A stretch of DNA of 64,000 bases, from positions 620,001 to 684,000 of the forward strand of contig JAHLMK010000017.1 in NCBI GenBank assembly GCA_019915135.1, written 5' to 3'. A model generated the notes under the pieces. The model did not search any database. It was not told where the DNA came from and was given only the letters and a program-made list of their open reading frames with translations. A program made the position numbers and the translations under genes. Below are positions 42,513 to 56,944 of the stretch, one piece after another; positions within the stretch are counted from its first letter, which is position 1, and each line of letters begins with the position of its first letter. The DNA comes from Strobilurus pachycystidiatus (Eukaryota > Basidiomycota > Agaricomycetes > Agaricales > Physalacriaceae).

Positions 42513-45197
42513 TTAAACGTGATCCTTCCAATAATTTTCACCATAATCCAATAAGAGCTCCTCACCCCGGGATATGATCCTGGCTAACTCGAATGGTGAG
42601 AAAATAGATTTAATGTGCATGCTCATCGCGAGGACTGACTCGTTCTGATTAAGAGACGCAGATTGTCATTAACGTGGAAAGCTATTTTGGCAATGTCAGT
42701 CGGGATTGAGACAAAGAAAAGGTAGGACTGACGAGCAACTTCACAATTGGGCAGGTCTTTCACCTTCTTCCTTTTGTCATGCTTCTTGCTACTGTCAATA
42801 TCATCAGCGTGGTTGATAAACAGTGTTGCGTTGCCGATGCTAGAACTATCGACATTTAGTTCTCCCTGCAGGTCAAATAGGTAGTTCTTCCCGGTGTATC
42901 GATGCAAGATTGCGAGGATTTCCCCCTCCGCGCTCTTGGAGGGCTGGATATACTCTCCCACATATTCTATGTCAAGCTTCCTGTCAAAGGCAGCGACATC
43001 AAAAGTATTCACCCACCACCAATATATTTTTCCCATTTCATGTTCATCTTCGCAAATCCACCTGCACCCCATTGTGCTGGCTTCACTCTGACAAGGTCCT
43101 ATCGTTGCGTTAGTCTCGCAGTGCCTTGATCCCATTAGAATCCAACCTGTCTCATGCGCATCTGACTGACAACATTGCCACAACAATTGGTGCTTTCTAC
43201 ATGTCACAAGTGCAGATTGGATGTTTCCGCAACGATTTGAAGCTAAAAAACACTCACTTGGGCTGGGAGAGTCAAGATCACGCCGTTTTCCTGCTATCTG
43301 ATTTCTGAGCATGAACAAGATGTATGAGGCTTCAATTCAAAGGCCCTGAGCTTGAACGCACCGTGCACCACAACGTCGGCACAGCTCTGGATCGCATTCT
43401 CGGGAGGCCTCAATGCATGGACATTTAGTGCGTTCATACCAGCATTTCCCTTTACAGCTGCAACCCTTTCGTCTTCGTTCACCTGATTGTTCATCAAAAT
43501 AGGCCTACCTCTAGTCAAGACTTACATTCAACGTCGCAGCCACAGTTCCGTTGGCAATAGAAGCCCCGCCTGAAGCATCGGCAGTCTACACCGGCAATAT
43601 GACATGGACCCTCGTGTGCGCATGGATATGGATAGGTGCTAGCAAGAGTAGTATTAGCAATGGACATCAACTCGAAGAAAAGCCACTAACGACTCGTCTG
43701 ACTCGTCAGAGGTGTCTGGCTCCAGCCGGTACCTGAGTGAGAGCTCCGCAATTGCTGGGTAATGGTTATAGTCGGGCCTGAAGAAGATGGACCTAGCGTA
43801 CCCAAGGAAAACTCGGTGCGGTGTGATACTGTCGCGTGATGAGCGGGCAAATGCGAACGATCCCACCCACCGCCACCGTCCCGTGAGATTGGCTCCTTGA
43901 CAGTGATCCTCTGGGACATCATATAGAGGAGTACCTTGGTGTACGATCAGACTCAGTCCCCGCACCTGTACCACGACACTCACTTGGAAACATCTGAGGC
44001 GACAGATTGCGGAGAGGGTACACGGAAGCATATCGGGATTGACATTCAGAATCCCGGTCATCAAATCCTCATCCTCGACGGAGGGCATCCATAGCTTTCG
44101 GATAGAGTCAGTATAAGAGAACATCATCTCTGATACAGGCTTCACCTTGTCTCCCTCCGAGAATGAGTCAAAGTGTTTGAAACAAGATTCGCCACATGGA
44201 GAAGCAACAGATTCCAGGAGCGCCTCAATACTTGACTTGGCTTTCCTCAGTCCTAGCAGTGGCACGCGGGGTCGGTTATCGAGTTCTTCTTCATCTACGA
44301 TCTAATCAGAGTCATATCCCTTGAAAAGGAAAATGCCGGCGGCATCACATACATCGGTGACGGGAACATGCACTCTGAATGCAATCCAACTTTGCGCAGA
44401 AGACGGGGTGCTTGTCATTGACTGCTATGGAGAGATTCTTGGTGGTCAACTGCGACTCCCTCAGGACTTGTAGTGCTATGTCATGATACTTGACCGTCTC
44501 CCAGCCATGAACGTGTGGGATATCTCTGAACCTTGTCTGAGCGGATGGGCGGGAATTACAGAGAGATAGTCTCACCGTTGCAATAAATCCCAGAGCAGCC
44601 CCGACTGGCTGGAGATACGCAGTTTACGAAGTATTTGAAGTCTGTCAATGGTCTCGAGCGACAGTGGCCGCACAGGATGAGTTTTTAACCGCACAAACAC
44701 CTCGAACTGTATGATTTCGCCTGCAAAAGATGACGAGGACAGATATTGAGAAGCATGGAGGTTAACCTACAATCTGGGTCGGTAAAGTCATCTTCCCAGG
44801 CAAGAATGTGATTATGGTCGTGCAGTAGGATCAGTCGTTCCATCTCTTCGAACTCTCTATCGTCTGCAAAAGGAACGTGGGACATTTGTGGGGCATCGTT
44901 TGAGGGTAAAACATTGTTAGAGATGGGGGTGAAAGATGTGTAGGAAGGGTGGGGTTTGAGATTGCTCGGGCACTCATACTTCCTTGAATTAACTAGAGTT
45001 ACGATTCGCGGTTGCATTTCAGGACTGTCGTAGTCTGGCAAAGATTCTGGAAGACGAGGTAACGCACATGCTAGCGCGTCGATGGAGGCCTGGGCGCTGT
45101 CATGATCCGATGCATAAAATTCATCGAAAACGTCGGCCCAAATTGCCCTGGCAAAATCGAGATCCGACTGAAGAGGATCGCAATCCGTCGAGTTCAT
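42513..45197 (-). CDS. E(z)/KMT6-type histone H3K27 methyltransferase
   Basis: A multi-exon gene from the ATG at 45197 to the stop at 42513. The pre-SET CXC region is complete when spliced: YPYPCAHEGPC..CRCFRRGFYCQRNCGC, then RRKGCSCKGKCW, TKCPCIEASRECDPELCRRC (43380-43630). The SET part follows: VKPAQWGAGGFAKMNMKWEK, IEYVGEYI, YLFDL, GNATLFINHA and, after two more introns, RGEELLLDYGENYW. An upstream SANT-like piece (NPDMLPCTLSAICRL) also fits E(z). Such enzymes are the catalytic subunit of Polycomb repressive complex 2 and silence genes by H3K27 methylation. NHA replaces the usual NHS. Introns were inferred one by one; several borders remain approximate. It is divergent from the haem gene and lies against the repeat array. 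Confidence 0.82.
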
Positions 45198-46853
<1,656 letters not shown>

Positions 46854-47644
46854 ATGCTTCGTTATTTGTTCGGGAAGAGGGAGAAAGGGAGAAAGGGAGG
46901 TTGTAAAATTATGTAGTATGTAAGTCCCCATTCAAAAACTGTTGGTCTGATAGACATCGAGCAACTGTTCTTTCTGGTCCTGGTAGTACCTCGGACTCAT
47001 CCTGTATGAGTGGTACGCTAGTGTGCATCACGTCGGAGCTTCAGGGAAATTTCATTGTTACTGTCTCGCGTGCGCGAGTCTCGGTACTCTCCCACTGCCC
47101 ACTTTGCCTTCTTCCCCAAGGGATATACGATCTTGGATATATCGACACAGCGATATGAGCTCTGCAGCATTGTGTGTTATCATCGTGGCCCTTGCATGTG
47201 TGCGTGTTGAACGGCAGTGCCTGGTCGACTGTCGGGGGTCCTTATAGCGACCCGTTAAACTTTATCACCCCGTCCAGCGTCTTATCACCGTTTGACGATG
47301 AAGCTAATCGGACCTAGTACACAAGCTTGAAGCTGTACATCTTTAAGACGGAAACGACCGATTCGCGGGAACGTACACTCTTAGGACAACTGTCAAATCT
47401 GTTAATTTACTGGATGGCTGAAGCTGTCTTAAACATGTATCTGAGTCCACACATTGAGTTGACTGTGCCCTCTGCCTATACAGGTCTGAGACTGTCAGAG
47501 CTCAGACTACTAGTCAACGGTATAGGACGAAAGCTTTGTGCTGGGCTGTGGCGTATCATCCATAAGGAGGTATTATCTAATTGGGAGGATGAGCCTCCGC
47601 CTTGTCCGATCGTGATCGCACTCGCCTTGAAGTTCGCCGTCAAG
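46854..47644. other. Intergenic region upstream of Zn2Cys6 regulator A
   Basis: About 790 bp. An open frame at 47327 runs in phase into the first exon of the regulator (ATG at 47645), but the upstream part has no similarity to the start of the paralogue, so it is treated as 5' leader. No other gene is seen. Confidence 0.45.
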
Positions 47645-50600
47645 ATGTCTGAATACGTGCCGTTCACAAGCAAAGAAAAGACTGATATGCGGCGAATCCG
47701 TGGGCAGGTCATTGCTCATGTCCCTCATGTCCATCAAGCGTAGCCCACGCTCACATCTCTTCTACCAGATTTCCTGCGCGGAATGTCGCCGGTGAGCTGC
47801 TGTCATATACATGCGTCAGCCGGCTCATTCTGCTGACTAGATTGAAACTGAAATGTGACAAGAAAATGCCCTGTGGCTCGTGCAGTTGGTCCACTGGTCG
47901 TGTCGGTCACTATTGTTTCGCTCATCATGTCCTCCATTTCAGCTCGACGTGGCTGCGACTCCATCTGTCCCACAGGTATGTCAACCCAATCCTTATCGTT
48001 TTTGAGGACTCATGTTATGACCGTAGGAACTCTTGCCAATGGCACGGGTAAAAAGTAGGTGCTCAGCGTCGACGCGTCTATTTAGATCTGAAGATGTCAA
48101 TTTGAACGCGTCTTTGACAGACTTGTGATCTCAAATACAGGCATTCTCCATCAAAAGGTCGAAACAATGGGAGATCGCATAAAGGCACTCGAAGAAGCCA
48201 TCCAGACGTTCCAAGCCTCAGTCTCAACCGAAACACATCCGCTTCTTCGGTCGGAGCTCCTGAACATCAAATTTCCACCAGGACTTTCAATACCAACGGA
48301 AAAGCAGGACGAACCTACGCTAGAGCTAGCTAACGCATTAGGAACGCTCACCATTAATGAAAACGGCAGCACAAGATACTTTGGAAGCACCGCAGGAACG
48401 GAGGTGTGTGTAAACTGTCATCTCCCATCGATACTACACTGACCTCGAGAGTTATGATAGCCATTGTTCATGGTATGTTCACTCTCTAGCCTCAGGAAAT
48501 CGGACACGAACGACTCTCAAGGCCGGCGCAGAAGCTCAGAGCAGAGAGTCAAAGTCTTCAAGTCAGCCGTGCTTCTCCACTCCATCCTTCAAGAGCATCT
48601 CCCGCTTTCATGTCAACTTCCCAGTGAAGCCGAATTCGGAGTGGGATATCCCCAAGTGCTTATCAATTCTCTACTCTTACCTGCCGCCGAAACCCCGCGC
48701 TTGGACGCTTTGTGAAACCTACTTCCAACATGGACCGTGGAGCGGGCAGACGTTGACTAGGACGGAAGTTGTGGATGATATCATGGGTCCGGTGTACAAG
48801 CATCTCGAGGAGCATAAGGATGATCTGGCGAAGGATCCGCCGGTGCCTTGCACCAAACTGGCTTCGCTTTTCCTTGGTTGGTACATCCTTACGCTATGCT
48901 TGCCTCCGTTGCCTCCGTCTCAACCTTATCCCATCCAGTGTTCGCTACCGGGAGCCTTCTTGATCTTACCATCCCGCCATACAGCCCGGAGGCCGACGCA
49001 TACTTCGATGTGGGAGTCGCTACGCTTAACCTCCATCCAATATTCAGCTCGCCGGATCTCGGAACAGTGCAGGCCTTGCTCATGGTGGCTGTGTATCTCA
49101 ACCTGGGTGGGCGTAGGTTCTCTATGGATGGGTCATGGACGGTTGTGTCTCTGGCCGCTAAGCTTGCGCAAAGCGTTCGTTTTCCTCCTCATTATCACGT
49201 ATGGCTGATTGAACCTCGATGGCAGATTGGTCTTCGTATGTACTGAGGCTCTATGTCGAACAAAGCCTGATAACTCGCCTCCAGATCGAGAAAGAGGACA
49301 GCGTCAGTTGGATCCCAAATTGCTCGACCGAAGGCGACGACTGTTCTGGGAGCTTTATGCCTTTGACCTGTCTCAGGTGAGTTTTCTCGGCAGTCTGGTT
49401 GCTATTACCTCGTCCTGATATACTCAAAGAGTGTCAAACTTGGCCGTCCACCATCGATCAGGCTGAGCTATATAGACGTTCAATATCCTGTAGACAACGA
49501 ACAAAGGCTAGATGACAAAGGCAACATCACGCCAGGTTGTATGTTGTCTAGTCCCTACCCTGCGGGCACAACTCTCACTCCTCTCACTCCTCTCAGATCA
49601 TTGGCTCAAGTGGAATTTCATGACGACTGTGACTGCCTTGCTTCATGTCCAAAACCTCTCCTAACTCGTCATCGTAGCTTGTATCCAAGGTCATCGAGGT
49701 CACTCTGAGCGCCAAGTCCCCCACGTATCGCGATATTCTCGACCTCGACAAGGTTCTTCGGGAAAGCAGAGTTTATAAAACCTACTTCAACGGGAAGTCC
49801 TGGGATGAATCTCCACTCCCCGCCAATTACATGCGGCCGTTCTTGTTGAGACAGCACCGCGCACTCAGTGAGTTAGTTGAAGGTTTTCATTTCATAAACC
49901 TGCTGACCCTCCCGAAGTCGGACTTTACATTCATAGAAGCTATTTTGCACAAGCGGTGCTGACGCACCCATCTGACCCACTGCTAAGTCCATATGCAGCG
50001 TCGTATCTAGCGGCGTACCGGTGTGCATCGGGTCTTATCAGTATCAAGAGCAGATATCTTGGGAAATTCCCGGAGCTGTTGCAACGGTGGTGGAGCATCT
50101 GGTCGAGTTGTAAGTGCTCCAACCTCTGCGTAGTGTAGTAAGTTTCTCACATGAGTTCCCAGCATTATCCGCGGCGGTATGTTGTACATGTTCTTATTAT
50201 TGCCGGGCACGGATGACGATTGTGACAGCTCGTTGTTGGTACGGTTGCGCTGCACACCTCAGATTCACATCTAGCAGCGCGTGCATTTGCAGAGCTTTGT
50301 GTATCTGTTGAACTATTCGAGAGCGGAGCAGCAAGCTCTAATCGTGCGAAGCATGGACTGGTGGGTATCTACTTTTCCATGGCGATGTCGCGGCTGACGA
50401 AAGAGTCCAGGAGATGCTTGTACGATTGCGAGACAGAGCACTTGAACGTTTTGCTATGCAGGACGTGGACAGAGTAGCCAACTATTCTGCCAAACCACGG
50501 ATAGATACGTCAGATCTCGATGACGAGTTGGAAATGTTTGGTGGGCACACGAAATTGCTAGTGACCAAGCTGCTTTTGCAGCGGCATACTCCCCAGAAAG

Positions 50601-51058
50601 CATCGGCGGAGCCGCCGCCGTCACCTCCGCCCACAAACAACCAGCAATCACTTATGGATTTCTTTGCGCCACAGATGGGACTTGACTGGGTAGAACCAGC
50701 GCCGGACGATACACTCCCTATACCACAACCACAGGCAGATTACGGGAGCGACATCAGTGGTCTTCCTGTCGACCCGTCAATCTTCACTGCCATGGAGTGG
50801 CCGAGTAATGATAGCGAGAATCCGTGGTCAGATTTGATGTTTGAGACCGACGCGGGGCTCAGTGACGATTATCTGATGAAGATTCTCGAGGATTATTCAA
50901 CAGATACGACGAACCCCCACATGGATACACTGCAGCAACAGTCGGCGCCTCAATTTCCGCCTGCTCAGTCGATGGGGCCTAGTATTCACGCGGTTGCTGC
51001 AGAGGCACTGAATGGCGATGCTGAAGCAGGTTCCGTATTCTCTGGATTTATACAGTAG
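47645..51058 (+). CDS. Zn2Cys6 transcription factor, copy A
   Basis: The start codon at 47645 begins [20 protein letters not shown]; introns at 47708-47768 and 47792-47840 join it to [20 protein letters not shown]. The binuclear zinc cluster is Cys24, 27, 34, 40, 43 and 52, followed by the linker GTLANGTGKK and a heptad helix ([20 protein letters not shown]). The middle homology region of fungal regulators follows ([63 protein letters not shown]). The C-terminal exon (50414-51058) is acidic and Pro/Gln-rich, as in activation domains. More than ten introns are needed; inner borders were not all fixed. Target genes are unknown. A close paralogue lies in inverted orientation at 52.1-55.4 kb. Confidence 0.82.
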
Positions 51059-51223
51059 AAAACGGCGAGGCGCTTTGAGCTCTCTAGACATATAATTCCT
51101 GGGGGTAGGGCGAGTCCGTGTACACTTGTAACAGTCAAGCTAGCTCCAGCGATACTCCTGCCTTCATCTCGCCCTCGTCTCGCTTCATGCTTGAACAAAT
51201 AAGAGAATAGATATAACGTAGCT

Positions 51224-51850
51224 CTAACCGAAGGTAAATCCGTCATCGGAGTCGATACCCGCGGCTACTCCGTGTGTTCTCTGCCTCTCGAGCCGCCTCT
51301 CAGTAAAGTCGCGCTCCATTTCCATCTTCTCTCGTATCCTGCTGAGCTTGACCATCTCCATCTTCGACCTGTGCTCCTTCTCCCTCATCTCTACCCTGCG
51401 CTCCCTGCTCGGCTCCCATTTTCCCTTCAGCACCCGCCGAACAGCCTCGGGACTGATCTTGAATTTGTCGGCGAGCACTGGCGTCGTGAACGTTTTGGGA
51501 TCGTACTGGTGCAGCGAACGCAGCCCATCCATGGCTTCGCGTGATATTTTCCGCGGAGGATTCCACCCGTCTGGGAAACGCTCCTTCAGAGACTGTCGGT
51601 GGCGGCTGTACTCTTCGGGAGTGGGTGTCTTTGGTGGTTTTCTGCGGTGTATGGGTGGGGTACCAGGACGGACACGGTCCACGACATCGTTGTCTTCGGA
51701 AAGATCAACAGGCCCGGTAGAGTCATCGTCAAGAAGGGACTGCGGAGGAGGATATCCGGTAATGCGCCACTTCTTGAGTGCGCCCGGCTCGATTCCAGGA
51801 CGCGAGGAGTAGCACCTTGCTAGTAAATGCTTTGGCAAAAAGGTGTTCAT
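51224..51850 (-). CDS. RRG9: Mitochondrial RRG9/neugrin-like protein
   Basis: A single-exon 208-aa protein. The start [19 protein letters not shown] is a clear mitochondrial presequence; the frame is open further upstream but lacks such a signal. The conserved core at residues 101-147 ([40 protein letters not shown]) is the neugrin/RRG9 signature. A long charged helix follows ([20 protein letters not shown]). RRG9 is required for respiratory growth and maintenance of mitochondrial DNA in yeast; neugrin in animals is linked to mitochondrial 16S rRNA. It sits between the two inverted regulator copies, with about 160 bp to the end of copy A and 270 bp to the end of copy B. Confidence 0.88.
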   Translation of the reverse strand: MNTFLPKHLLARCYSSRPGIEPGALKKWRITGYPPPQSLLDDDSTGPVDLSEDNDVVDRVRPGTPPIHRRKPPKTPTPEEYSRHRQSLKERFPDGWNPPRKISREAMDGLRSLHQYDPKTFTTPVLADKFKISPEAVRRVLKGKWEPSRERRVEMREKEHRSKMEMVKLSRIREKMEMERDFTERRLERQRTHGVAAGIDSDDGFTFG

Positions 51851-52122
51851 GGGCAAGTTAAGTGAGATTATGTCATCGATCACATCACGAACCCTGCCGG
51901 CCGTGGCTGCCACCAAGAGACTGTTCTCAATCAAAGACAAGCATTCAGCACTTTGCAGAAGTGAGACGCAGGCGAGGCCTTCAAAGTCACGGCCGCACGG
52001 CAAGGATTTATTATAAGAGAGCGCTACCGCGTAGTACCAGTAGTTATGTAAAAAGCTTCTTGGCGTTTCTAGCGCCATTATATTCAGAGGAGACGGTCTA
52101 GAGCTACTGCAGCTGCATAGTA

Positions 52123-55100
52123 TCATCGAAAGGCATTCTGTACCTGAAAGTCCCCCGTATCGGTGGTATATTCTTCGAAAATCTTCATCAAGTAATCCTC
52201 GTTGAGTCCTGTGTCGTTCTCGAGCATCGAATTGGACCAAGATATATTCGTGTTGTCGTGAGTTATCCACTCCCCGCTGGTGAGGAACGAAGGATCGACA
52301 GGAAGACCGCTGATGTCGCTGCCGTAGTCTGGTTGCGGCTGTGGTATAGGGAGCGTATCATCCGGTCCTGGTGTCACCCAGCTAGGGCCCATCTGTGTCG
52401 CAAAGAAGTCCATAAGCGATTGTTGATTGTCTATGGGGGGAGTGGATGGCGGCGGAAGTTCCACATGGACTTCCTGAGGTGTTTGCCGCTGCGAGAGCAG
52501 CTTGGTGACTAGCAACTTCGTGTGCCCGCCAAATATTTCCAACTCGTCATCGAAATCTGACGTGTCTATCCGTGGTTTGGCAGAGTAATTGGCCACTCTG
52601 TTCATGTCCTGCGTGGCAAAACGTGCGAATGCCCTGTCTCGTAACCGTAGAAGCATTCCCTGGAGTTTTCGTCAACCACGACGTCCCGGCCAAGATGACC
52701 AGATATGTACCAGTCCATGTTGGGCACGATGAGAGTTCCCTGCTCCCTTCTCGAATAGTTCAACCGCGACGCAAAGCTCCGCAAATGCACGGGCTGCCAG
52801 GTGTGAATCTGGAGTGTGCAGCGCAACCGTTCCAACAATGAGCTGCGAAGGTTATCGCATCCATGCCTAGCTCTGTGAGAACACTGCAACTTACAGCCGC
52901 GGATAATGCTGTGAGTTACCATAAGTTACCTTTGACAGAAGCGAGAGGCTGGGTACTTACTGCTCGACCAGATGCTCCACCACCGTTCCAGCAACTCTGA
53001 ATGTTTTGACAGAGACTTACTCTTGATGGCTATGAGGCCCGATGCACACCGGTATGCCGCTAGGTACGACGCTGCATATGGACTCAAGAGCGGGTCAGAT
53101 GGGTGCGTCAACACCGCTTGGACAAAGTAGCTCCGATGGATATAGAGTCCCACTGTTATAGGAGGGTCAGCAGGCTCATGAATGAGGCTCTTCGACTCAC
53201 TGAGGGCGCGGTGCTGTCTCAACAAGAACGGCCGCAGTTGTTCGCTGGGCAGTGGCGAATCGTTCCCGCCCTGGCCGTCGAATTGGTTCTTCGAGACTTC
53301 ACTCTCGCGTAGAAGCTTGTCGAGCTCGAGAATGTCGCGGTATGTTGGGGGCTTGGCGCTCAAGGTGACTTCGATGACCTTAGATGCAATCTGTGGATAG
53401 AATCAGTAATGAGGACATCTAAAGCAAGTGATTTACAGTCGCGACGAAGTTCAATCTAATCCGTTGATCTAAGCACAGTGAATCGGAAGGGACAAGGGAG
53501 GACGGAAACTCGACGTACAACCCGGTATGATGTTGCCATTATCATCGAGCCTTTGGTCAATGTCTATAGGAAATGGAACATCGACATAGCTGAGCCTGAT
53601 TGAGGGTGGTCGGCCGAGCTTGAGACTCTTCGAAGTGTACAGTATCAGGAAAACGAGATATCGATCACGACGAATCGGAGAGCCTACCAAAGATGTCTCA
53701 ATGGTATAGAGATCCCAAAACAGCCTTCGCCTTCGGTCGAGTGTTTTCGGGTCCAATTGCAACTGCGGCCTTTCCCGATCTAGAGACGTTTAGGGCTGCA
53801 AGACACAAGACTTAGGGTACATACGAAGACCAATCTGTTATCGAGATCGAGTCTTAGTTAACCATACGCGAGGGTAAAAAGGGAAACGGACGCTTTGCGC
53901 AAGTTTAGCGGCCAGAGACAGAACCGACCACGACCCATCGATTGAGAACCGACGACCGCCAAGATTGAGGCAAACAGCCATCGTAAGCAACGCCTGCACT
54001 GTGCCAGTATCCGGCGAACTGAATAGAGGATGTAGGTTGAGCGTCGTGACTCCTACGTCAAAGAACGTGTCGTCCTCTGGACTGTATGGCGGTATAGTGA
54101 GATCAGAAAGTGTCGCAATAGCAAACACTGCAAAATATCAGACAGACGCAAGGGTGGCGTACAAGTGCGCCAACCAAAGAACAGCAATGCCAGTTTGGTA
54201 CACGGCACCGGTGGGTTCAAGTCCGTCCCCAAACCATTTTTATGTTTATCTAGATGCCTGTACAAGGGACCCATGATGTCGTCTACAACTTCCGCCCTGG
54301 TCAGCATATCTCCGTTCCTTGATCCATTTTGGAAGTACGTTTCACACAACGTCCAGGCGCGTGGTTTCGAGGGCAGGTAGGCGTAGAGAATGGGCAAGCA
54401 CTGGGGAATGTCCCACTCTGAGTTTGGTTTTATGGGGAAGTTAGCATTGAAGCGTGAGATGCTCTTAAACGAGGAGGTGGAGAACCTCGGCTGATGTTGA
54501 GATTCTGATCGACTCTGAGCTTCTGCGCCGGCCTAGAGCGTCTTCAATATTCGGGTTCGGAAAAAAAATAGATCGAGCGTACCACGAACAATGTCTGAGA
54601 TGAACCACGGTCAGCGACATATATGAGCGTTAGACTAGTACAAACCTCCGTTCCTGCGGTGCTCCCAAAGTATTTCGTGCTCCCGTTCTCATTCATGGTA
54701 AGAGTTCCTAATGCGTTGACTAGTTCTAAGGTAGGTTTGTCGAGCTTCTCTGTTGAAAGTGACAGTCCTGGCGGAAACTTGACCTTCAGTAGCTCTGGCC
54801 TCAGAAGAGGATGTGTTTCCGTTGAGACCGAGGCTTGAAACCTCCCGATGGCTTCTTCGAGTGCCTTTATGCGATCTCCCATTTCTTCGACCTTGTGATG
54901 AAGATCGCCCGTATCTGAGATGACAGGTCTGTCGAAGACGCGTTCAACTGTCATTTCTGAATAGACGCGTCGGCGACACCAAGCACCTACTTTTTGCCCG
55001 TGCCATTGACAAGAGTACCTACGGTGATTGTTGATTAAGCAAACGTCAACGACTGATAAGGATCAAGCCGACATACCTGTGGGACAAATTGAATCGCAGC

Positions 55101-55414
55101 CACGTTTAGCTGGAAGGGAGGAAGATCAGTGGAATGGCGACCGTCACGGCCAAAAGATATTGACCACACGAGCTACAGGGAATATTCTTGTCGCATTTCA
55201 ACTTCAATCTAGTAAGCAGAATGAGACTAGGGCTGATGCAAGCTATGACAACAGTTTACCGGTGACATTCCGCGCAGGAAAGCTGGTAGAAGGGACTTGA
55301 GCGTCGGAGACTGTGTACGTTTGGAAGACATGAGAAGAGTGTCTTACATACCTTTCCACGAATCCGACGCATATCAGTCTTTTCTTTGTTTGTGAATGGT
55401 ACATCTCCAGCCAT
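52123..55414 (-). CDS. Zn2Cys6 transcription factor, copy B
   Basis: The start codon at 55414 begins [20 protein letters not shown] and splices in phase 0 to [16 protein letters not shown], with the same zinc-cluster Cys spacing as copy A. Later exons parallel copy A closely ([79 protein letters not shown]). The protein differs at the end: copy A continues about 40 residues after the shared DYLMKI-E-Y-TDT motif, while copy B stops soon after it with an unrelated tail ([10 protein letters not shown]) at 52123. All checked exons are open, so it is likely functional. It is read tail-to-tail with copy A. Targets are unknown. Confidence 0.8.
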
Positions 55415-55750
55415 GTTGACGGCAGGTTGACGGACATGTATTGACATTGAAGGCCGACTATGATCGGCACATTGGCAATCGCACTTAGATAATACTTATC
55501 CTCTTATGGTAATCGCGCCACACGCAGGCGCGTAACAGCTGCAATTGACTTCCTACCTGCCTACCCTGCTATGTACCTGACAACACTATACCAAACAAAG
55601 AAATCACTGATAAGTCTCTTGAGATTCTATAACAACTCAGAATTCTCTTGTCGGCGCTCACCTCGAGACTGTTGCGCTCGGGGATCGAACAGACGACCCA
55701 TCCGATGTCACATGTGGACCCCGATCATCTTCTTCTGAATCTCTACATCC

Positions 55751-56871
55751 ATGGCGCCTTCGCGAGGTGCTCTTGCCCGCTCTCTCCACGTCGTGCTCGA
55801 CGGGCACAAAGGCCCTGTCAATGTTGCCCGCTACTCAAAAGGCACCGCCAAGTACATCCTCACCGGCGGCCAGGACCGCTCTGTCCGCCTCTGGAACGCG
55901 AACACTGGTGCGGAAATCAAGGCCTTCAATTCGCACGGATACGAAGTGTTGTCTATCAGCGTGTTGGTTTCGCCTATCTGCCGCAACGATTAGGTGTTAA
56001 ACTGTAAATCACAGCTCACACGATAACGCCAAATTTGCGTCGTCGGGAGGGGACCGCTCTGTCTTTCTCTGGGACGTGGCTACTGGGGTGACTACGCGGC
56101 GCATACCAGGCCATATGGGCAAAATACACGCTGTTGAATTCAACGACGATGCCAGTGTTGTTGCCAGTGGTGCGCGTTCTCGTCATGTCGCTGCTTCTGT
56201 CTGTTGACGCCCAACAGGTGCTTTCGATGCTACCGTCAGACTTTGGGACCTCCGAGCTCAGGGAAGGGCACCCATCCAAATTCTCGATGAAGCCCGCGAT
56301 GCTATCCAAACTATCTCCATATCCTCAGCGACCGTCATCACCGGGTCAACCGACGGCCATGTACGCACATACGATCTCCGCAAAGGAGAACTGCGTTCCG
56401 ACTTTATTGGCCGTATGTGTTCAGTATTCCACAAGACGCCGCTGATTGCTCTCTAGATCCTGTCGTCTCCGTAGTACCAACTCAGGATGGTCAAACCGTA
56501 CTTGTAACAACCCTCGACTCCACCTTGAGATTGATGGATATGTCGACGGGCAAGATGCTCAACAAATTCACTGGTCATGTCAATAAGGCATATGGCATCC
56601 GTGGCTGCTTTGGCCACGGCGAAGCCAATGTGGTTTGTGGTGATGAGAATGGCCAGATCTGGGAATGGGACTTGCTTGATGTGAGAGTTCGTGTAACGAC
56701 CCAAAGTTCAAGGCTGATAGTTATCAGGCACACTTGATGCAACCAAATCCCCCTCCGAAAGCCCATGATAGAATTGTAACGTGGACGGAGCACCATCCCA
56801 CCGACGCAGGTGAGATGATCACTTCTAGTGCAGACGGAACATGTAAAGTGTGGCGACACCCTGAACAATGA
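55751..56871 (+). CDS. WD40-repeat protein, WDR83/MORG1-like
   Basis: Five exons (55751-55962, 56015-56169, 56218-56412, 56457-56680, 56728-56871) give 309 aa forming seven WD40 blades. Typical ends are seen in QDRSVRLWNANTG, GDRSVFLWDVATG, DATVRLWDLRAQG and LDSTLRLMDMSTG. The order and the phrases LDEARDAIQTISISS, GSTDGHVRTYDLRKGELRSD and FTGHVNKAYGIRGCFG follow WDR83, a scaffold reported in MAP kinase signalling and in the spliceosome. The single short length and lack of extra domains agree. Introns are 44-52 bp. Its promoter region lies next to the start of regulator copy B, about 340 bp away. The exact partner in fungi is not known. Confidence 0.88.
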
Positions 56872-56944
56872 GACTTGATACGTCGACACAGATATCGTCA
56901 GTACCTAAGTATGAGGATTTAGACAGACATGAACTCACGTGTCT

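Noticed and set aside
43294..43518. A minus-strand frame over the methyltransferase pre-SET region
   Set aside because: A different frame in the same place gives the full cysteine-rich CXC pattern with good splice sites, so this one is a shadow.
47327..47644. Extension of regulator A upstream through the long open frame
   Set aside because: The paralogue begins at the matching MAGDVPF position and shows no similarity to the upstream part.
55660..55740. A GGGGATCGAAC stretch that resembles the reverse complement of a tRNA T-loop
   Set aside because: The flanking bases do not form a T stem and no D-arm box or acceptor stem is found on the minus strand.
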